A DNA stretch of 64,000 bases. It comes from JAPPLB01 sp965204095. GTDB taxonomy: Bacteria; Acidobacteriota; Terriglobia; Bryobacterales; UBA6623. Each line of letters starts with the position of its first letter. The first letter of the stretch is position 1. Of this stretch, positions 53,534 to 63,174 are shown piece after piece. The notes below the pieces were generated by a model that saw nothing but the letters and a program-made list of their open reading frames with translations, was not told the DNA's origin and ran no database searches. The DNA lies in assembly GCA_965204095.1 (NCBI GenBank), contig OZ241991.1, positions 1,302,001 through 1,366,000 of the forward strand, in the 5' to 3' direction. The position numbers and the translations under genes were made by a program.

Positions 53534-55537
53534 ATGTTGATCGAGGTTGCCGTTTATGTCGTAGTAGTGATCGGGGGGCTACTGCCTCTTGCTGTCAGGG
53601 TCCGTCATTCGCGCCTTTTGCTGGCAAGCACTGCCGGCGGTCTGCTTCTGTTGGCAGGCATAGGCCTCGCGTGGTGGCCCCGTGGAGGCAGTCTTCCACC
53701 CACCGAACGGCGCCCCTTGCAGGTGCGAGAAGGCTCGGTTTCCTCGGAACGAGGGTTCGTTTCCTCCAACGCCTGCCGTTCGTGCCACCCTCGTCAGTAC
53801 GCTACTTGGCGCGGGAGCTTTCATCGGACGATGACTCAGGTGGTCACGCCCGACACAGTGATCGCCGACTTCAGCAACGTGGAACTCGAGCACGTCTCTC
53901 CCGGCGCTCCCGACAGCCGTTATGTATTGCAGCGTCGTGGAGACGAATTCTGGGTCCAGTTGCCACAGCTTGGCTTGCAAAGCGATCCGCAACCGGCTGA
54001 GGACCCGAATCCCGGGGAGGATACACTGCCAGTCAGCCGCCAAATCGTCATGTCCACTGGTCTTCATCACTATCAGCTCTACTGGTACCCCAGTGGTTCC
54101 GGACGCGAGCTATACATGGTGCCCTTTGTTTTCTTGACAGACGAGCGACGGTGGGTTCCCAGGAGATCGGTTTTTTTGACTCCTCCGAACGCTCCCGAGC
54201 CGCAGCAGGTGTGGAATACGAGTTGTCTGCCGTGTCACACGACGGATGGCCATCCCGGATACCCCAAGAAACGGATCCAGCTCGATGAAGCTGCGCCCAA
54301 CACCCATGTGGTCGAGGTAGGTATTGGCTGCGAAGCCTGCCACGGCCAGGGTGAAGAGCACGTTCGAGTCAACCGCAGCCCCTTGCGGCGTTACGCTTAC
54401 CATCACGGAAACCGGCCGGACTCGACGATCATTCAGCCGGAACGAGTCGACGCCAGGACTTCTTCACAGATTTGCGGTCAATGCCACTCCGTCAATAACC
54501 CCTACACGAGGGTGGATCTTGTCGAATGGTTGACCGAAGGGCCGAGGTACCGTGCCGGTGACGACCTTGAGGAGTCACGCTATGTCCTGAGCCGGAGCAT
54601 CCTATCCCAAACTCCGTTCCCCGAGACCCTTCAGCAGTTGCTGGAGGAGCGTCCTTCCGCGTTGAACCAGTGGTTCTGGGTGGACGGCATGATCCGGGTC
54701 ACCGGCCGCGAATATAACGGCCTGATCGAGTCCCCTTGTTACCGGGGTGGAGAGTTCTCTTGTCTGTCCTGCCATTCGATGCATGAAAGCGACCCCGACG
54801 ATCAGCTTGCGGCGGGGATGGAGGGCGATCAGGCCTGCCTGCAATGTCATGACTCTTACTCCGCAGGGGTGATGGAGCACACTCATCACCGCGTAGAATC
54901 CAGCGGAAGCCGCTGCTACAACTGCCATATGCCCCACACCACCTACGGGCTGCTCAAGGCTTCTCGCAGCCACACGATCGACACTCCGTCGGTAGCAGCC
55001 AGCGTTCAGACTGGCCGCCCGAATGCGTGCAATTCTTGCCACTTGGACAAAACCTTGCACTGGACCGCGACCTATCTCAGGCGGTGGTATGGCGCTCCCG
55101 CCGTCGAACTCCCGGAGGAAGAGCGCACAATCGCCGCTTCTCTGCTTTGGCTGCTTCGCGGCGATGCAGGCCAGCGTGCACTCACAGCCTGGAGCATGGG
55201 CTGGGAGGCGGCGCAGCGGGCCTCGGGAAATGGTTGGCTCGCACCCTTCCTGGCACAGACGCTGAACGATCCCTATGACGTGGTTCGCTACATTAGCGCC
55301 CGCTCCCTGCGCCGCCTTCCGGGCTACGGCGACTTTTCCTACGATTTTGTCGGGCCTCTGGAAGATCGTACTCATGCCAGGGAACGTGCTCTGGACATCT
55401 GGAGGAAAAACGGCGGCCGCAACCTCGACCGAACCGGTTCGGCGATGCTGATCGGTATGAACGGCACTTTACATCGGCAGGAAATCGATTCTCTTCTGCG
55501 GCGACGCGACGATCGCCCCATGGGTCTGGCGGAATGA
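53534..55537 (+). CDS. Octaheme cytochrome c
   Basis: 667 residues. It has one or two membrane segments at the N-terminus (about 3-50), then eight CxxCH motifs: CRSCH, CLPCH, CEACH, CGQCH, CLSCH, CLQCH, CYNCH and CNSCH. The layout recalls the cytochrome c554/NrfA/HAO-type multiheme group with an N-terminal anchor, as in periplasmic or outer-face electron-transfer proteins with a C-terminal helical tail (about 500-660) resembling HEAT repeats. All motifs have His as fifth ligand. The partner membrane protein follows 10 bases later. Its substrate is unknown; electron transfer is certain only by the heme motifs. Confidence 0.85.
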   Translation: MLIEVAVYVVVVIGGLLPLAVRVRHSRLLLASTAGGLLLLAGIGLAWWPRGGSLPPTERRPLQVREGSVSSERGFVSSNACRSCHPRQYATWRGSFHRTMTQVVTPDTVIADFSNVELEHVSPGAPDSRYVLQRRGDEFWVQLPQLGLQSDPQPAEDPNPGEDTLPVSRQIVMSTGLHHYQLYWYPSGSGRELYMVPFVFLTDERRWVPRRSVFLTPPNAPEPQQVWNTSCLPCHTTDGHPGYPKKRIQLDEAAPNTHVVEVGIGCEACHGQGEEHVRVNRSPLRRYAYHHGNRPDSTIIQPERVDARTSSQICGQCHSVNNPYTRVDLVEWLTEGPRYRAGDDLEESRYVLSRSILSQTPFPETLQQLLEERPSALNQWFWVDGMIRVTGREYNGLIESPCYRGGEFSCLSCHSMHESDPDDQLAAGMEGDQACLQCHDSYSAGVMEHTHHRVESSGSRCYNCHMPHTTYGLLKASRSHTIDTPSVAASVQTGRPNACNSCHLDKTLHWTATYLRRWYGAPAVELPEEERTIAASLLWLLRGDAGQRALTAWSMGWEAAQRASGNGWLAPFLAQTLNDPYDVVRYISARSLRRLPGYGDFSYDFVGPLEDRTHARERALDIWRKNGGRNLDRTGSAMLIGMNGTLHRQEIDSLLRRRDDRPMGLAE

Positions 55538-55547
55538 TCCCAGCAGA

Positions 55548-56072
55548 ATGAAGAAGATAAGGTCTCCACAAAATCGGACGGATCACGCTGGTTACGACTG
55601 CTCTCGGTTGCACTTGCGATTCGGGTGGTGGTCACTGCTGGTGTTCTTGACCCTGGGCTTCGTGCTAGAGAGCCTGCACGCCATGAAAGTCGGCTGGTAT
55701 CTCTCCGTCGCCAACGAGACACGCAGACTGATGTGGACGCTGGCGCATGCGCATGGAACCCTGATCGCGCTGGTCAATGTGGCGTTTGGCCTCACCGTTC
55801 AGCTCCGGCCGACGGGAGGGAGACAATACGATCGGGCTTCGCGCTTCCTCTTGGCAGCAAGCATTCTGTTGCCGATGGGATTCTTCCTGGGCGGGATCTT
55901 CGTTCATGGAGGTGACCCAGGCTTGGGGTCTCTGCTGGTTCCGGTTGGCGCCATTTCACTCTTTATCGCGGTTTACCTGATTGCCCGGAGCGCTGGGTCA
56001 CAGACGGCCCAGCCGGTCTCGGGAAAAGGTTTGACGACGAAAGAAACGCTTCGAAGCAAGTCGCGACGCTGA
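55548..56072 (+). CDS. Small membrane protein paired with the octaheme cytochrome
   Basis: 174 residues with four predicted membrane helices (about 27-45, 65-85, 102-122, 128-148). His residues occur inside or near the helices (WTLAHAHGTLIALVN, GGIFVHGGDPG), which might bind heme or quinone. No named family is recognised. It starts 10 bases after the cytochrome stop. A quinol-side electron-entry role would fit but is inference. Confidence 0.65.
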   Translation: MKKIRSPQNRTDHAGYDCSRLHLRFGWWSLLVFLTLGFVLESLHAMKVGWYLSVANETRRLMWTLAHAHGTLIALVNVAFGLTVQLRPTGGRQYDRASRFLLAASILLPMGFFLGGIFVHGGDPGLGSLLVPVGAISLFIAVYLIARSAGSQTAQPVSGKGLTTKETLRSKSRR

Positions 56073-56156
56073 CGCGAAATCCTCCGTTGTTATCAACCGG
56101 CATGCAATATGCAAACCTGGCGCCCGAACTCTGCTGGTCTGGAAGACGAAACCGGC

Positions 56157-56341
56157 TTAGCCTGCATTTCTCACCACGTGGCGAGGCGAAGTGCGTGAGA
56201 GGGCCGTCAGGACGAGGCGCGCGCCGCTTGGCGCGCGCAGGCGTACTTGAACAGTACGTTGAGCACGGCAAGCAAGCGCAACGAAGTCCTGGCGGTCGTA
56301 TCGCGTGCTTCGACCGTCAGGTGGTGAGAAATGCAGGCTAG
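56157..56341 (+). repeat. YTAR repeat, short form
   Basis: TTAG at 56157-56160 and CTAG at 56338-56341. It lies between two convergent genes; the right border is 3 bases from the TGA stop of the isomerase-like gene (56345). Confidence 0.92.
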
Positions 56342-56344
56342 CGA

Positions 56345-57259
56345 TCAAACCCCTCGATGAGCGCCCCGCAGTTGTTCTCGGAGAAACTTGAGGTCCCGAG
56401 CCGCAGCTACGAGGCTGTTGTCAAATCGCTCCACCTTCGTCTTGCCGCCTGGGTCGTATTCGATGTGCAGACTCAGCGGCCCTGGAAACCTGGTTTTTAG
56501 CAGCAGTGGGATGTACTCTGCGAAGGGGACCATCCCTTCCCCCAGGGGGACCCAGCGGGTCCTCCATTTACCCTTGACTTTTTCCCAGACGAAATCCTTG
56601 ATGGCCACCATCGTGACCCGGTTGCGTATCCGTCGGAAGCCGATATTCCATCCGTTCTTGCCGCCTTCGATGGTGGCGTGCGCGATGTCGAAGAAAATGC
56701 CGAGCCATTTTCTGTCGTGGCGCTCTACTAGGTCGAAGCAGTCCCACAGGGTTCCTCCGACAATCGGCCCGGAATGATTGTGGAAACCAGCATGAATACC
56801 GAGACTCTTGCCCAGCCTGACCAGCCCCTCCAGGTCCTTTCGCGCCCGCGCTCGCCGTTCTCGCCAATGATCCATGTCCTCGTAACTCATGTAGCCGACC
56901 TTGTAGTACTTGATCCCGACTTGGGAAGCGACTTCGAGAACATCACGGGCCTCCGCAGCGGTCGTGAGGCTCGTTGTGATCATTGGGATCGTGAGACCGT
57001 GATCTTTGAAGATTGCCGCAGCTTTGGGGAGGTCTTCGGTGACCCGTTCCGCCGTCATCAGACCGCCGCGACGAACTGTTAGATCCGGACCGGAGACTCC
57101 GAGTTGTTCGAGCATCCTCGCAACCTCTTTGTAAGAAAAACCGCTCGCACCGTCCAGATGATCCGTGAACAGGCAAATCCGCTTTTCGAGGGGCGTTTGG
57201 CCTGACGCCATAGTTGCGGCCCCTGCCATCCCACCAAGTAGAAATTCTCTGCGTTTCAT
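56345..57259 (-). CDS. Sugar phosphate isomerase/epimerase-like TIM-barrel protein with Tat leader
   Basis: 304 residues from MKRREFLLGGMAGAATMASG, a clear Tat leader. The body is a xylose-isomerase-like barrel (AP endonuclease 2 superfamily) with GIHAGFHNHSG, GIFFDIAHATIEGG, MVAIKDFVWE and SLHIEYDP holding the His, Glu and Asp that bind the metal. A GTG 12 bases upstream is an alternative start. Next to an exported Gfo/Idh enzyme and a TonB receptor it likely processes a sugar outside the cytoplasm. Confidence 0.82.
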   Translation of the reverse strand: MKRREFLLGGMAGAATMASGQTPLEKRICLFTDHLDGASGFSYKEVARMLEQLGVSGPDLTVRRGGLMTAERVTEDLPKAAAIFKDHGLTIPMITTSLTTAAEARDVLEVASQVGIKYYKVGYMSYEDMDHWRERRARARKDLEGLVRLGKSLGIHAGFHNHSGPIVGGTLWDCFDLVERHDRKWLGIFFDIAHATIEGGKNGWNIGFRRIRNRVTMVAIKDFVWEKVKGKWRTRWVPLGEGMVPFAEYIPLLLKTRFPGPLSLHIEYDPGGKTKVERFDNSLVAAARDLKFLREQLRGAHRGV

Positions 57260-57391
57260 ATCGTTAGACACGATCCTTTAAGCCAGCAAGATCTCACAGA
57301 TCATCTGACACCTGGCCATGCCGCCTCAAGATGGAATGGGAATACTCTCTGCAAGCTGCTGGACAGGCCGGAGTTCTGTGCCACCGCGCAT

Positions 57392-58666
57392 TCACACGCC
57401 CTTCGGGCTTGACCAGTGTTGACGGTATTCCCGCCTGACATGCCGGGCGGCGTCGGGATCGCCTACGGGACTTTCGGTGTCAGGATCGAAACGCAGGTTC
57501 CGCCCCGTCCGCGTCACGATGTTGCCCAAATGGCACAGCACTGTCGATATGTGACCGATCTCTATGTCGGCGTTTGGCCGCTTGCGGCTCCGGATGCAAT
57601 CGATGAAGTTGCGCGCGTGGGTGTTGTGGTCCGGGCTGGGCTCCTGCTCGCTGTGGATCAGCTCGCCCTGGCCGTCAAGAACCTTGAACGCGTGATGGCC
57701 TCCCTGCCAGCGGCCGATGATCGCCATTCCGTCGGTACCATACACGGCCACGGTGTTCTCCGACCCTTGCTCTCGATAGCTGCACCACAGGCGCTGTTCG
57801 AAGTGGATCGCCTTTTTATCGTAGTTGTAGGTGATGTGCATGGTATCGGGCGTCTGTTGGTCGTCGTCGAAATAGATCTTTCGTCCCATGCCGGAAACTT
57901 CGTTCGGATAGCCGATATCCAGAGCCCAGCGCGCAATATCGAGCCAGTGGACACCATCGTTGCCGATATCACCACAGCCATAATGCCAGTGCCAATTGAC
58001 CGTGCCGTGGAAACGGTTGCGGTTAAAGGGCTTGATCGGCAACGGCCCGGTCCAGGTGTCATAGTCGACCCCTTCGGGAACCGGCTCGTCGGGAAGGTGT
58101 CCGATGTTTCTTCTCTTTTGGACGTTCCAGACCCTCGCCATCAGGACCGTGCCCAGTTTGCCCGACTGCACGTATTCGATAAACTTCCGTGTCAACGGCC
58201 GGCTGCGCCCCTGCGTTCCCAATTGAACGACTCGCTTGTTGCCCCGAGCGGCCTCGACCATAAGGCGTCCTTCGCGGATATTGTGTGAGGCGGGCTTTTC
58301 GACATAGACGTCTTTACCAGCATCGCAGGCAAGAATCGTGCCCGGGGCGTGCCAATGGATCGGCGTGGACATGACGACCGCGTCGATCGAAGGATCATCC
58401 AAAACCTTTCGTATATCACCAAAAAGCTTCGGTTGCTTGCCTTTCAGGTCTTCCACGATCTTCATGGCGGGTCCAACGACGTTCTGGTCGACGTCGCAGA
58501 CAGAGGGGATGTTCACGTCGGGCAAGGCGCCAAACCATCGGGCCATGGTGCGCCCGCGCCCGCGCAGGCCCATGATGGCGATATTGACTTTTTCGCTGGC
58601 AGCCACCGCAGAACTCTTCACAGCGGCGCCTGCCAAAGTCCCTGCTACAAAAGAACGTCTGGTCAT
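57392..58666 (-). CDS. Gfo/Idh/MocA family oxidoreductase with Tat leader
   Basis: 424 residues. TRRSFVAGTLAGAAVKSS is a Tat leader. Rossmann segment VNIAIMGLRGRGRTMA, STPIHWHAPGTILACDAGKDVYVEKPAS with the EKP Lys, and GNDGVHWLDIARWALD. It is 25-35 percent alike in layout to the enzyme at 21377 by eye, so a paralogue. SD GAGGAAGATC lies before the ATG. Same strand as the isomerase and TonB receptor, suggesting one function. Confidence 0.88.
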   Translation of the reverse strand: MTRRSFVAGTLAGAAVKSSAVAASEKVNIAIMGLRGRGRTMARWFGALPDVNIPSVCDVDQNVVGPAMKIVEDLKGKQPKLFGDIRKVLDDPSIDAVVMSTPIHWHAPGTILACDAGKDVYVEKPASHNIREGRLMVEAARGNKRVVQLGTQGRSRPLTRKFIEYVQSGKLGTVLMARVWNVQKRRNIGHLPDEPVPEGVDYDTWTGPLPIKPFNRNRFHGTVNWHWHYGCGDIGNDGVHWLDIARWALDIGYPNEVSGMGRKIYFDDDQQTPDTMHITYNYDKKAIHFEQRLWCSYREQGSENTVAVYGTDGMAIIGRWQGGHHAFKVLDGQGELIHSEQEPSPDHNTHARNFIDCIRSRKRPNADIEIGHISTVLCHLGNIVTRTGRNLRFDPDTESPVGDPDAARHVRREYRQHWSSPKGV

Positions 58667-58896
58667 GATCTTCCTCCTATCATTGCTGACTTCGGCTGCA
58701 AGCGAGGCCAGTCTCTCTTTGGGAACCCCAGTAGCTCTTCCCGGTCAATCCGTTTCCGACGAGCAAGGATGGCTGAGCTTGGCTTTTTCGTCGCACCAGC
58801 GAGGAACGGTAGATCTCTTTCTGTGGTCGGCATTGGGGAGATAGAACCGCGGATGAGCAAAGTGCTGCTGTTGCTGCTCATCCGTGGCTGGTTTGA

Positions 58897-61800
58897 CTAA
58901 AAGCTGAGCCGGGCGCTTATTTGCACCAGGCGGGAATCGCGAGTACTGGTGATCTGTCCGAAGTTGCCCCGTCGAATCCTGTTGGATATACCGGAGAAGT
59001 TGGTGCGATTCAGGGAGTTGAACATATCGCCGCGGATCTGCAGCCTGACACTCTCGCTCAGGTACAGATTCTTGGACAAAGCGAGATCGAGGGTCCAAAA
59101 GCCAAATCCGCGAAGTGCATTGCGGCCGATGTTGCCGGGCCGCAGGGTCGCACCGCTGAGATCGCCCACGGGCACCATGGCGAAAGCGCTCGGGTTGATA
59201 TATTGCAAGTCCCTCTTATACGAGCTGGAGCTGAGCGTAGCCGGCCCACCGATATAGTCCGGCCGGCTGGAAGCCCGTGCTGAACTTTGGACGACATTGA
59301 GAGGGAGCCCCGTCTGCGCCGTCAAGATGCCGCCAAACTGCCACCCTCCCAAAAGGAGACGCTGCGCTCGGTTGGCGCCCGCCTTTCCAAAGGGCAGTTC
59401 GTAAAGAAAGTTGGAAACGAATCGGTGGCGGATGTCGTACAGTGACGGCCCCTTCTCTATCCTTCGGTTGTAGTTATCCTGCGGCAGGTCGGCGCTGAGA
59501 AGATCACCGCTGCCATGCGACATACTCCTCGCCCAGGTGTAGTACATGTTGAAACTGAGGTTGTCCGCAAAGCGCTTCCGCAACTCCGTCTGCCACGAGT
59601 GATAGTAGCTCGACCCCGTCGCGTCGTAGTGGCTGAAGGAACCATACCCGTCGAGTTGGCGCAGACCCGTCACCGGGTCCACCTGGTTGCTCAGGATGCG
59701 GCCGACCAACTTGACCCCGTGGTTGCCGACGTAGCTTGTTTCCAGAACGAGCGTGTCCGTCAACTGCCTTTGGACGCTCAGTGTCCACTGCAGGCTGTAC
59801 GGGTTCGGATTATTGGGGTCGATGGTTGCGCCGCTGATTCGCCCCAATGCCCTCACCAGTGGTTTCGCCTCATCGTTCGACGTCGGGTACTTGATCCCGA
59901 ATCGCTGAATTTCCAGGGTGCTGAACCTCTCCCGGAAAGGCTCGTAGACATCGTTCGAGACGATCAGAACCGGGCCGCCGAAGATGGAATGCGTGCTGTG
60001 AAAGATGCCGGTTCCGCCCCGCACGACGGTCTTCGCATTGTCGTCCAGCGTCCAGGCAAAACCCAGCCGCGGGGAAAAGTTGTTAAAGTCTGCCTCGTAC
60101 ATGCTGTCGGGGTCCCTTAACGGTCCGAGCCCGAAGAGTCCGGGCAGGCTGTCACGATTGAAGACGCGGTCGTCTCTTTCGTGTGGCACCGACCAGTAAT
60201 CGTGGCGCACTCCCAGATTCAACATGAAGTTCCGACTGACCTTGAAGTCGTCCTGGAAGAAAAAGCTCGTCTGAAACATGAAGATCCGGTAGGCGGCTTG
60301 CCCGAAGGTATACGTAATCCGTTCGGGCTCGTTGGCGAGCAACTTTTCCTTGTTGGCAAATGAAACGACAGGAACTTCCTCGTTCAGGCGTCCAGCGAAA
60401 CGGTTGATGAAGCTCCCCCCGAACTTGATGGAATGGCGGCCCCTCGTCATGGCCACGGTCTCTTCGAAGGTCTTCGTGGAGCCCTCCTTGAAGTGAACTT
60501 CGCCGCAGGTTCCAAACCCGACGCCGGTCACGCAAGGGGTTTCGTTGAGGTCATAGATCCCATCGAGGCGCGGGGTGTCGTTGAAGTTGTAGCCGAACGT
60601 CGTTTCCGAGGTCCAAGTGGGCTTCGCGTGGGTAACGCGAATCGTCACCGCTTCCGAGCGCCCCGACCATTCCCTGAAGTTATGTGGGCCTACCCCAGGG
60701 CCTCGGGGAATGGTTCGCGAGGGTCGCAGCCGCGAGTACCGGCCACTGACAAAGGTGTCGTTTCGGAAGTTCCAGTCCCAACGAGTAAAGACGTGGTTGT
60801 CCACGGCCGACTCGCTCTGCGCCCCCCGGAAAGTACCTATGTCTGCATCGGGTCCGTGTGGTTCCGTGGGGAGACCGAAAAGGCCCAGGTAAGCCTCCAG
60901 CTCCGGCGATGGGATGGCCGCCATCATTTCCTCCCGGAACTTCGGGGTTGGCACGGGACCGACCACGGACCGGAATGACTTCAATCGATACCCGTCATAG
61001 AGGCCGAAGGCGAACAGCTTGTTTTTGATGATGGGACCGCCCACCGAGCCGCCAAATTGGTTGTAAACCAGGGGTGGCTTGCCGGCTACGAAGAAATTGC
61101 GGGCACTGAGATTTTCCGTCTGGTTCTGTTCGAACACCGACCCGTGGATCTCGTTTGACCCGCGCTTGGTGGTGAGATTGACGTTGCCCGACATCGAACC
61201 GATCTCCGCCGAGGTGATTCCCTTCGCGACATTGACCTCCTCGATGGCGTCCAGGCTGATCGCCTTGATGAAGAGGAAGTTCTGATACATGGTCACTGAG
61301 GGAAATTCCGAGTCCATTTCGTTGTCGGTGCCGTCTACGGTAAGCCGAAACCCCGCCGCCGGCAAGGCGTTCATCGTGACCGTGCCGGAGCCTGTCACGG
61401 TCGCACCGTTGTTCAGGTTGAGCAATTGGCTCCAGTCCCGCCGGTATGACGGCAATTCCTTGACCTGGGTCTCATTAAGGTCCTTCCGTTGCTCGGCGTT
61501 GACCGTGCTGATCAAGACATTCTCGGCCGTTACCTCGACCGTCTCGGTAACAGCCCCCACCTGAAGGCTGAAGCTTCGGCGGACCCTCTGCCCCGCGATC
61601 AGGCTTAAACCGGTTTGCCTCAGCGGGCTGAAGCCGGGAGCCTCAATGGTAATCGCGTATTCTCCTCCCGGCAACGAGCTGAAGGTGAACTCGCCAACGG
61701 CACTCGACGTCGCAGACAGACTCACGCCGGTAAGATCATTGCTCAACGTTACCGTCGCTTCCCCGATGGCAGCGTTCGAAGAGTCGAGCACAGTGCCGTA

Positions 61801-61899
61801 CAGGATCGCCGTTGCCACTTGGGCGTGCACTGCACTGCCGAGCAGGAGCGCACAAACTATCGTGATCGTTGTGGTGAGAAGTAAACTCGTTCGATTCAT
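58897..61899 (-). CDS. TonB-dependent receptor, carboxypeptidase-regulatory (Oar-like) type
   Basis: 1000 residues: signal peptide (ITIVCALLLGSAVHAQ), carboxypeptidase-regulatory-like domain (about 30-115), plug-like domain (about 150-260), then a long barrel with final Phe (ISARLSF). FRLTVDGTDNEMDS and FGGSVGGPIIKNKLFAFGLYDG are hallmarks of the large receptor family expanded in Solibacter-like Acidobacteria. The substrate is probably a glycan or peptide; neighbours encode sugar-type enzymes. SD AAGGAGGGTCC is strong. Confidence 0.9.
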   Translation of the reverse strand: MNRTSLLLTTTITIVCALLLGSAVHAQVATAILYGTVLDSSNAAIGEATVTLSNDLTGVSLSATSSAVGEFTFSSLPGGEYAITIEAPGFSPLRQTGLSLIAGQRVRRSFSLQVGAVTETVEVTAENVLISTVNAEQRKDLNETQVKELPSYRRDWSQLLNLNNGATVTGSGTVTMNALPAAGFRLTVDGTDNEMDSEFPSVTMYQNFLFIKAISLDAIEEVNVAKGITSAEIGSMSGNVNLTTKRGSNEIHGSVFEQNQTENLSARNFFVAGKPPLVYNQFGGSVGGPIIKNKLFAFGLYDGYRLKSFRSVVGPVPTPKFREEMMAAIPSPELEAYLGLFGLPTEPHGPDADIGTFRGAQSESAVDNHVFTRWDWNFRNDTFVSGRYSRLRPSRTIPRGPGVGPHNFREWSGRSEAVTIRVTHAKPTWTSETTFGYNFNDTPRLDGIYDLNETPCVTGVGFGTCGEVHFKEGSTKTFEETVAMTRGRHSIKFGGSFINRFAGRLNEEVPVVSFANKEKLLANEPERITYTFGQAAYRIFMFQTSFFFQDDFKVSRNFMLNLGVRHDYWSVPHERDDRVFNRDSLPGLFGLGPLRDPDSMYEADFNNFSPRLGFAWTLDDNAKTVVRGGTGIFHSTHSIFGGPVLIVSNDVYEPFRERFSTLEIQRFGIKYPTSNDEAKPLVRALGRISGATIDPNNPNPYSLQWTLSVQRQLTDTLVLETSYVGNHGVKLVGRILSNQVDPVTGLRQLDGYGSFSHYDATGSSYYHSWQTELRKRFADNLSFNMYYTWARSMSHGSGDLLSADLPQDNYNRRIEKGPSLYDIRHRFVSNFLYELPFGKAGANRAQRLLLGGWQFGGILTAQTGLPLNVVQSSARASSRPDYIGGPATLSSSSYKRDLQYINPSAFAMVPVGDLSGATLRPGNIGRNALRGFGFWTLDLALSKNLYLSESVRLQIRGDMFNSLNRTNFSGISNRIRRGNFGQITSTRDSRLVQISARLSF

Positions 61900-62018
61900 G
61901 GACCCTCCTTATGTCGTGCTACCGTTTTCTAAGGTGTGCAAAGCAAGTCAACCGGCCACCTGACGCACGAATCGCCCGTCCCCTGTGGTGGGTGAGAACT
62001 GGTCCTCGTACCGCAACG

Positions 62019-62202
62019 CTAGCCTGCATTTCTCACCACGAGGCGAGGTGAAGTGCGTGAGAGGGCCGTCAGGACGAGGCGCGAGCCGCTTGGCGCGCGC
62101 AGGCGTACTTGACAGTACGTCGAGCACGGCAAGCAAGCGCAACGAAGTCCTGGCGGTCCTATCGCGTGCTTCGACCGTCGGGTGGTGAGAAATGCAGGCT
62201 AG
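62019..62202 (+). repeat. YTAR repeat, short form
   Basis: CTAG at both borders (62019-62022, 62199-62202). The left end reads CACGAGGCGAGGTGAAG. Loop TGAC in the central hairpin. Confidence 0.92.
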
Positions 62203-62948
62203 TGAATGTCTTTTACGTTGTGGATCTTCCGGGTTCTTGGCGGGCGCCTGCGTGCGAGCGCGCTGAAATCCCCATTTCCTCCCCCCGAATGATTGCAGGT
62301 CGATCCTCGCCGTCAACGGTCCGCTTCGTCGCGTCGAGGGCGCGCCATTGACTGCTCCGGACCGACCGGAAACAACGAACTGGTGTGAGGGAAAAGGGAT
62401 GAACCGACAGGCAGGTTGGTCACGGGTAGCGCGATCAAGCATGAACTGGCTTTTTGGTCGCCAGCACTCTTCAATCGCCCTTCGGAGTCCGCTCAGCACT
62501 GAGGCCTCCGCCACCCGCGATATTTCGGTCTAAGCTAACCGCACCATCAAATTATCGAAATGTCAAGTAGATATTTGAAATATTTTCAACAGACAACAAA
62601 AACGTCCCTTTGGGGGCGGCAGGAAGGGGGGAACCTCTCGTTGCGATTCGAGTCCTGCTCACTCCTGGCGGGGGTTTTCCGCCCTTCCCATCCGGCCCGT
62701 CATTTCCACCGCCCGTTTTCAACTGGTCGCCGCGCGTTGTTCCGACAGCAGCGGCCGGCGCCAGGATGATTTGACGACGGCTTGTACGGCCGTGGAGCGA
62801 TTCGTGGTTGCGGCTTGGGACGCGCTTTCAGCGGCGGCGGGAGGGTCTCGTCAAAGGGCGCCGTCGATCGCTGGAAACGCACCCGCAACTCGCCGCCCCG
62901 GGTGTGCTCAAGGGTCTCCCTTGTCAGAAGGATGCTCTTGCCGATGCT
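62203..62948. other. Gene-free stretch with an AT-rich palindrome
   Basis: About 750 bases without a supported gene. At 62548-62598 the DNA is strikingly AT-rich in a GC-rich context and contains the perfect palindrome ATATTTGAAATAT (62571-62583), which could be an operator or bent promoter region. Short open frames on both strands have no recognisable features. Confidence 0.45.
62571..62583. promoter_or_regulatory. AT-rich operator-like palindrome
   Basis: ATATTTGAAATAT, a perfect 13-base palindrome about one central G, inside a 50-base AT-rich island. Which gene it would control is unclear; the nearest starts are more than 600 bases away. Confidence 0.35.
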
Positions 62949-63133
62949 CTAACCTGCATTTCTCACCACGCGGCGAGGCGAAGTGCGTGAGAGGGCCGTC
63001 AGGACGAGGCGCGCGCCGCTTGGCGCGCGCAGGCGTACTTGAACCGTACGTTGAGCACGGCAAGCAAGCGCAACGAAGTCATGGCGGTCGTATCGCGTGC
63101 TTCGACCGTCGGGTGGTGAGAAATGCAGGCTAA
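62949..63133 (+). repeat. YTAR repeat, short form, CTAA borders
   Basis: CTAA at both ends (62949-62952, 63130-63133), so the matched border is not always CTAG. The GC hairpin is perfect here. Confidence 0.92.
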
Positions 63134-63162
63134 GCCGGGGCTGCATCGCTCCCCTCATCAGA

Positions 63163-63174
63163 TACAATCGGGCC
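63163..63174 (+). promoter_or_regulatory. -10 box of a probable leaderless promoter
   Basis: TACAAT at 63163-63168, then 6 bases, then ATG at 63175. No SD. The box lies 30 bases after the right border of the repeat. Confidence 0.45.

Noticed and set aside
62640..62680. tRNA-like string CGATTCGAGTCC with a matching upstream stem
   Set aside because: The T-arm closing pair would be A-C and no D-arm or anticodon arm can be drawn. No tRNA is supported in the window.
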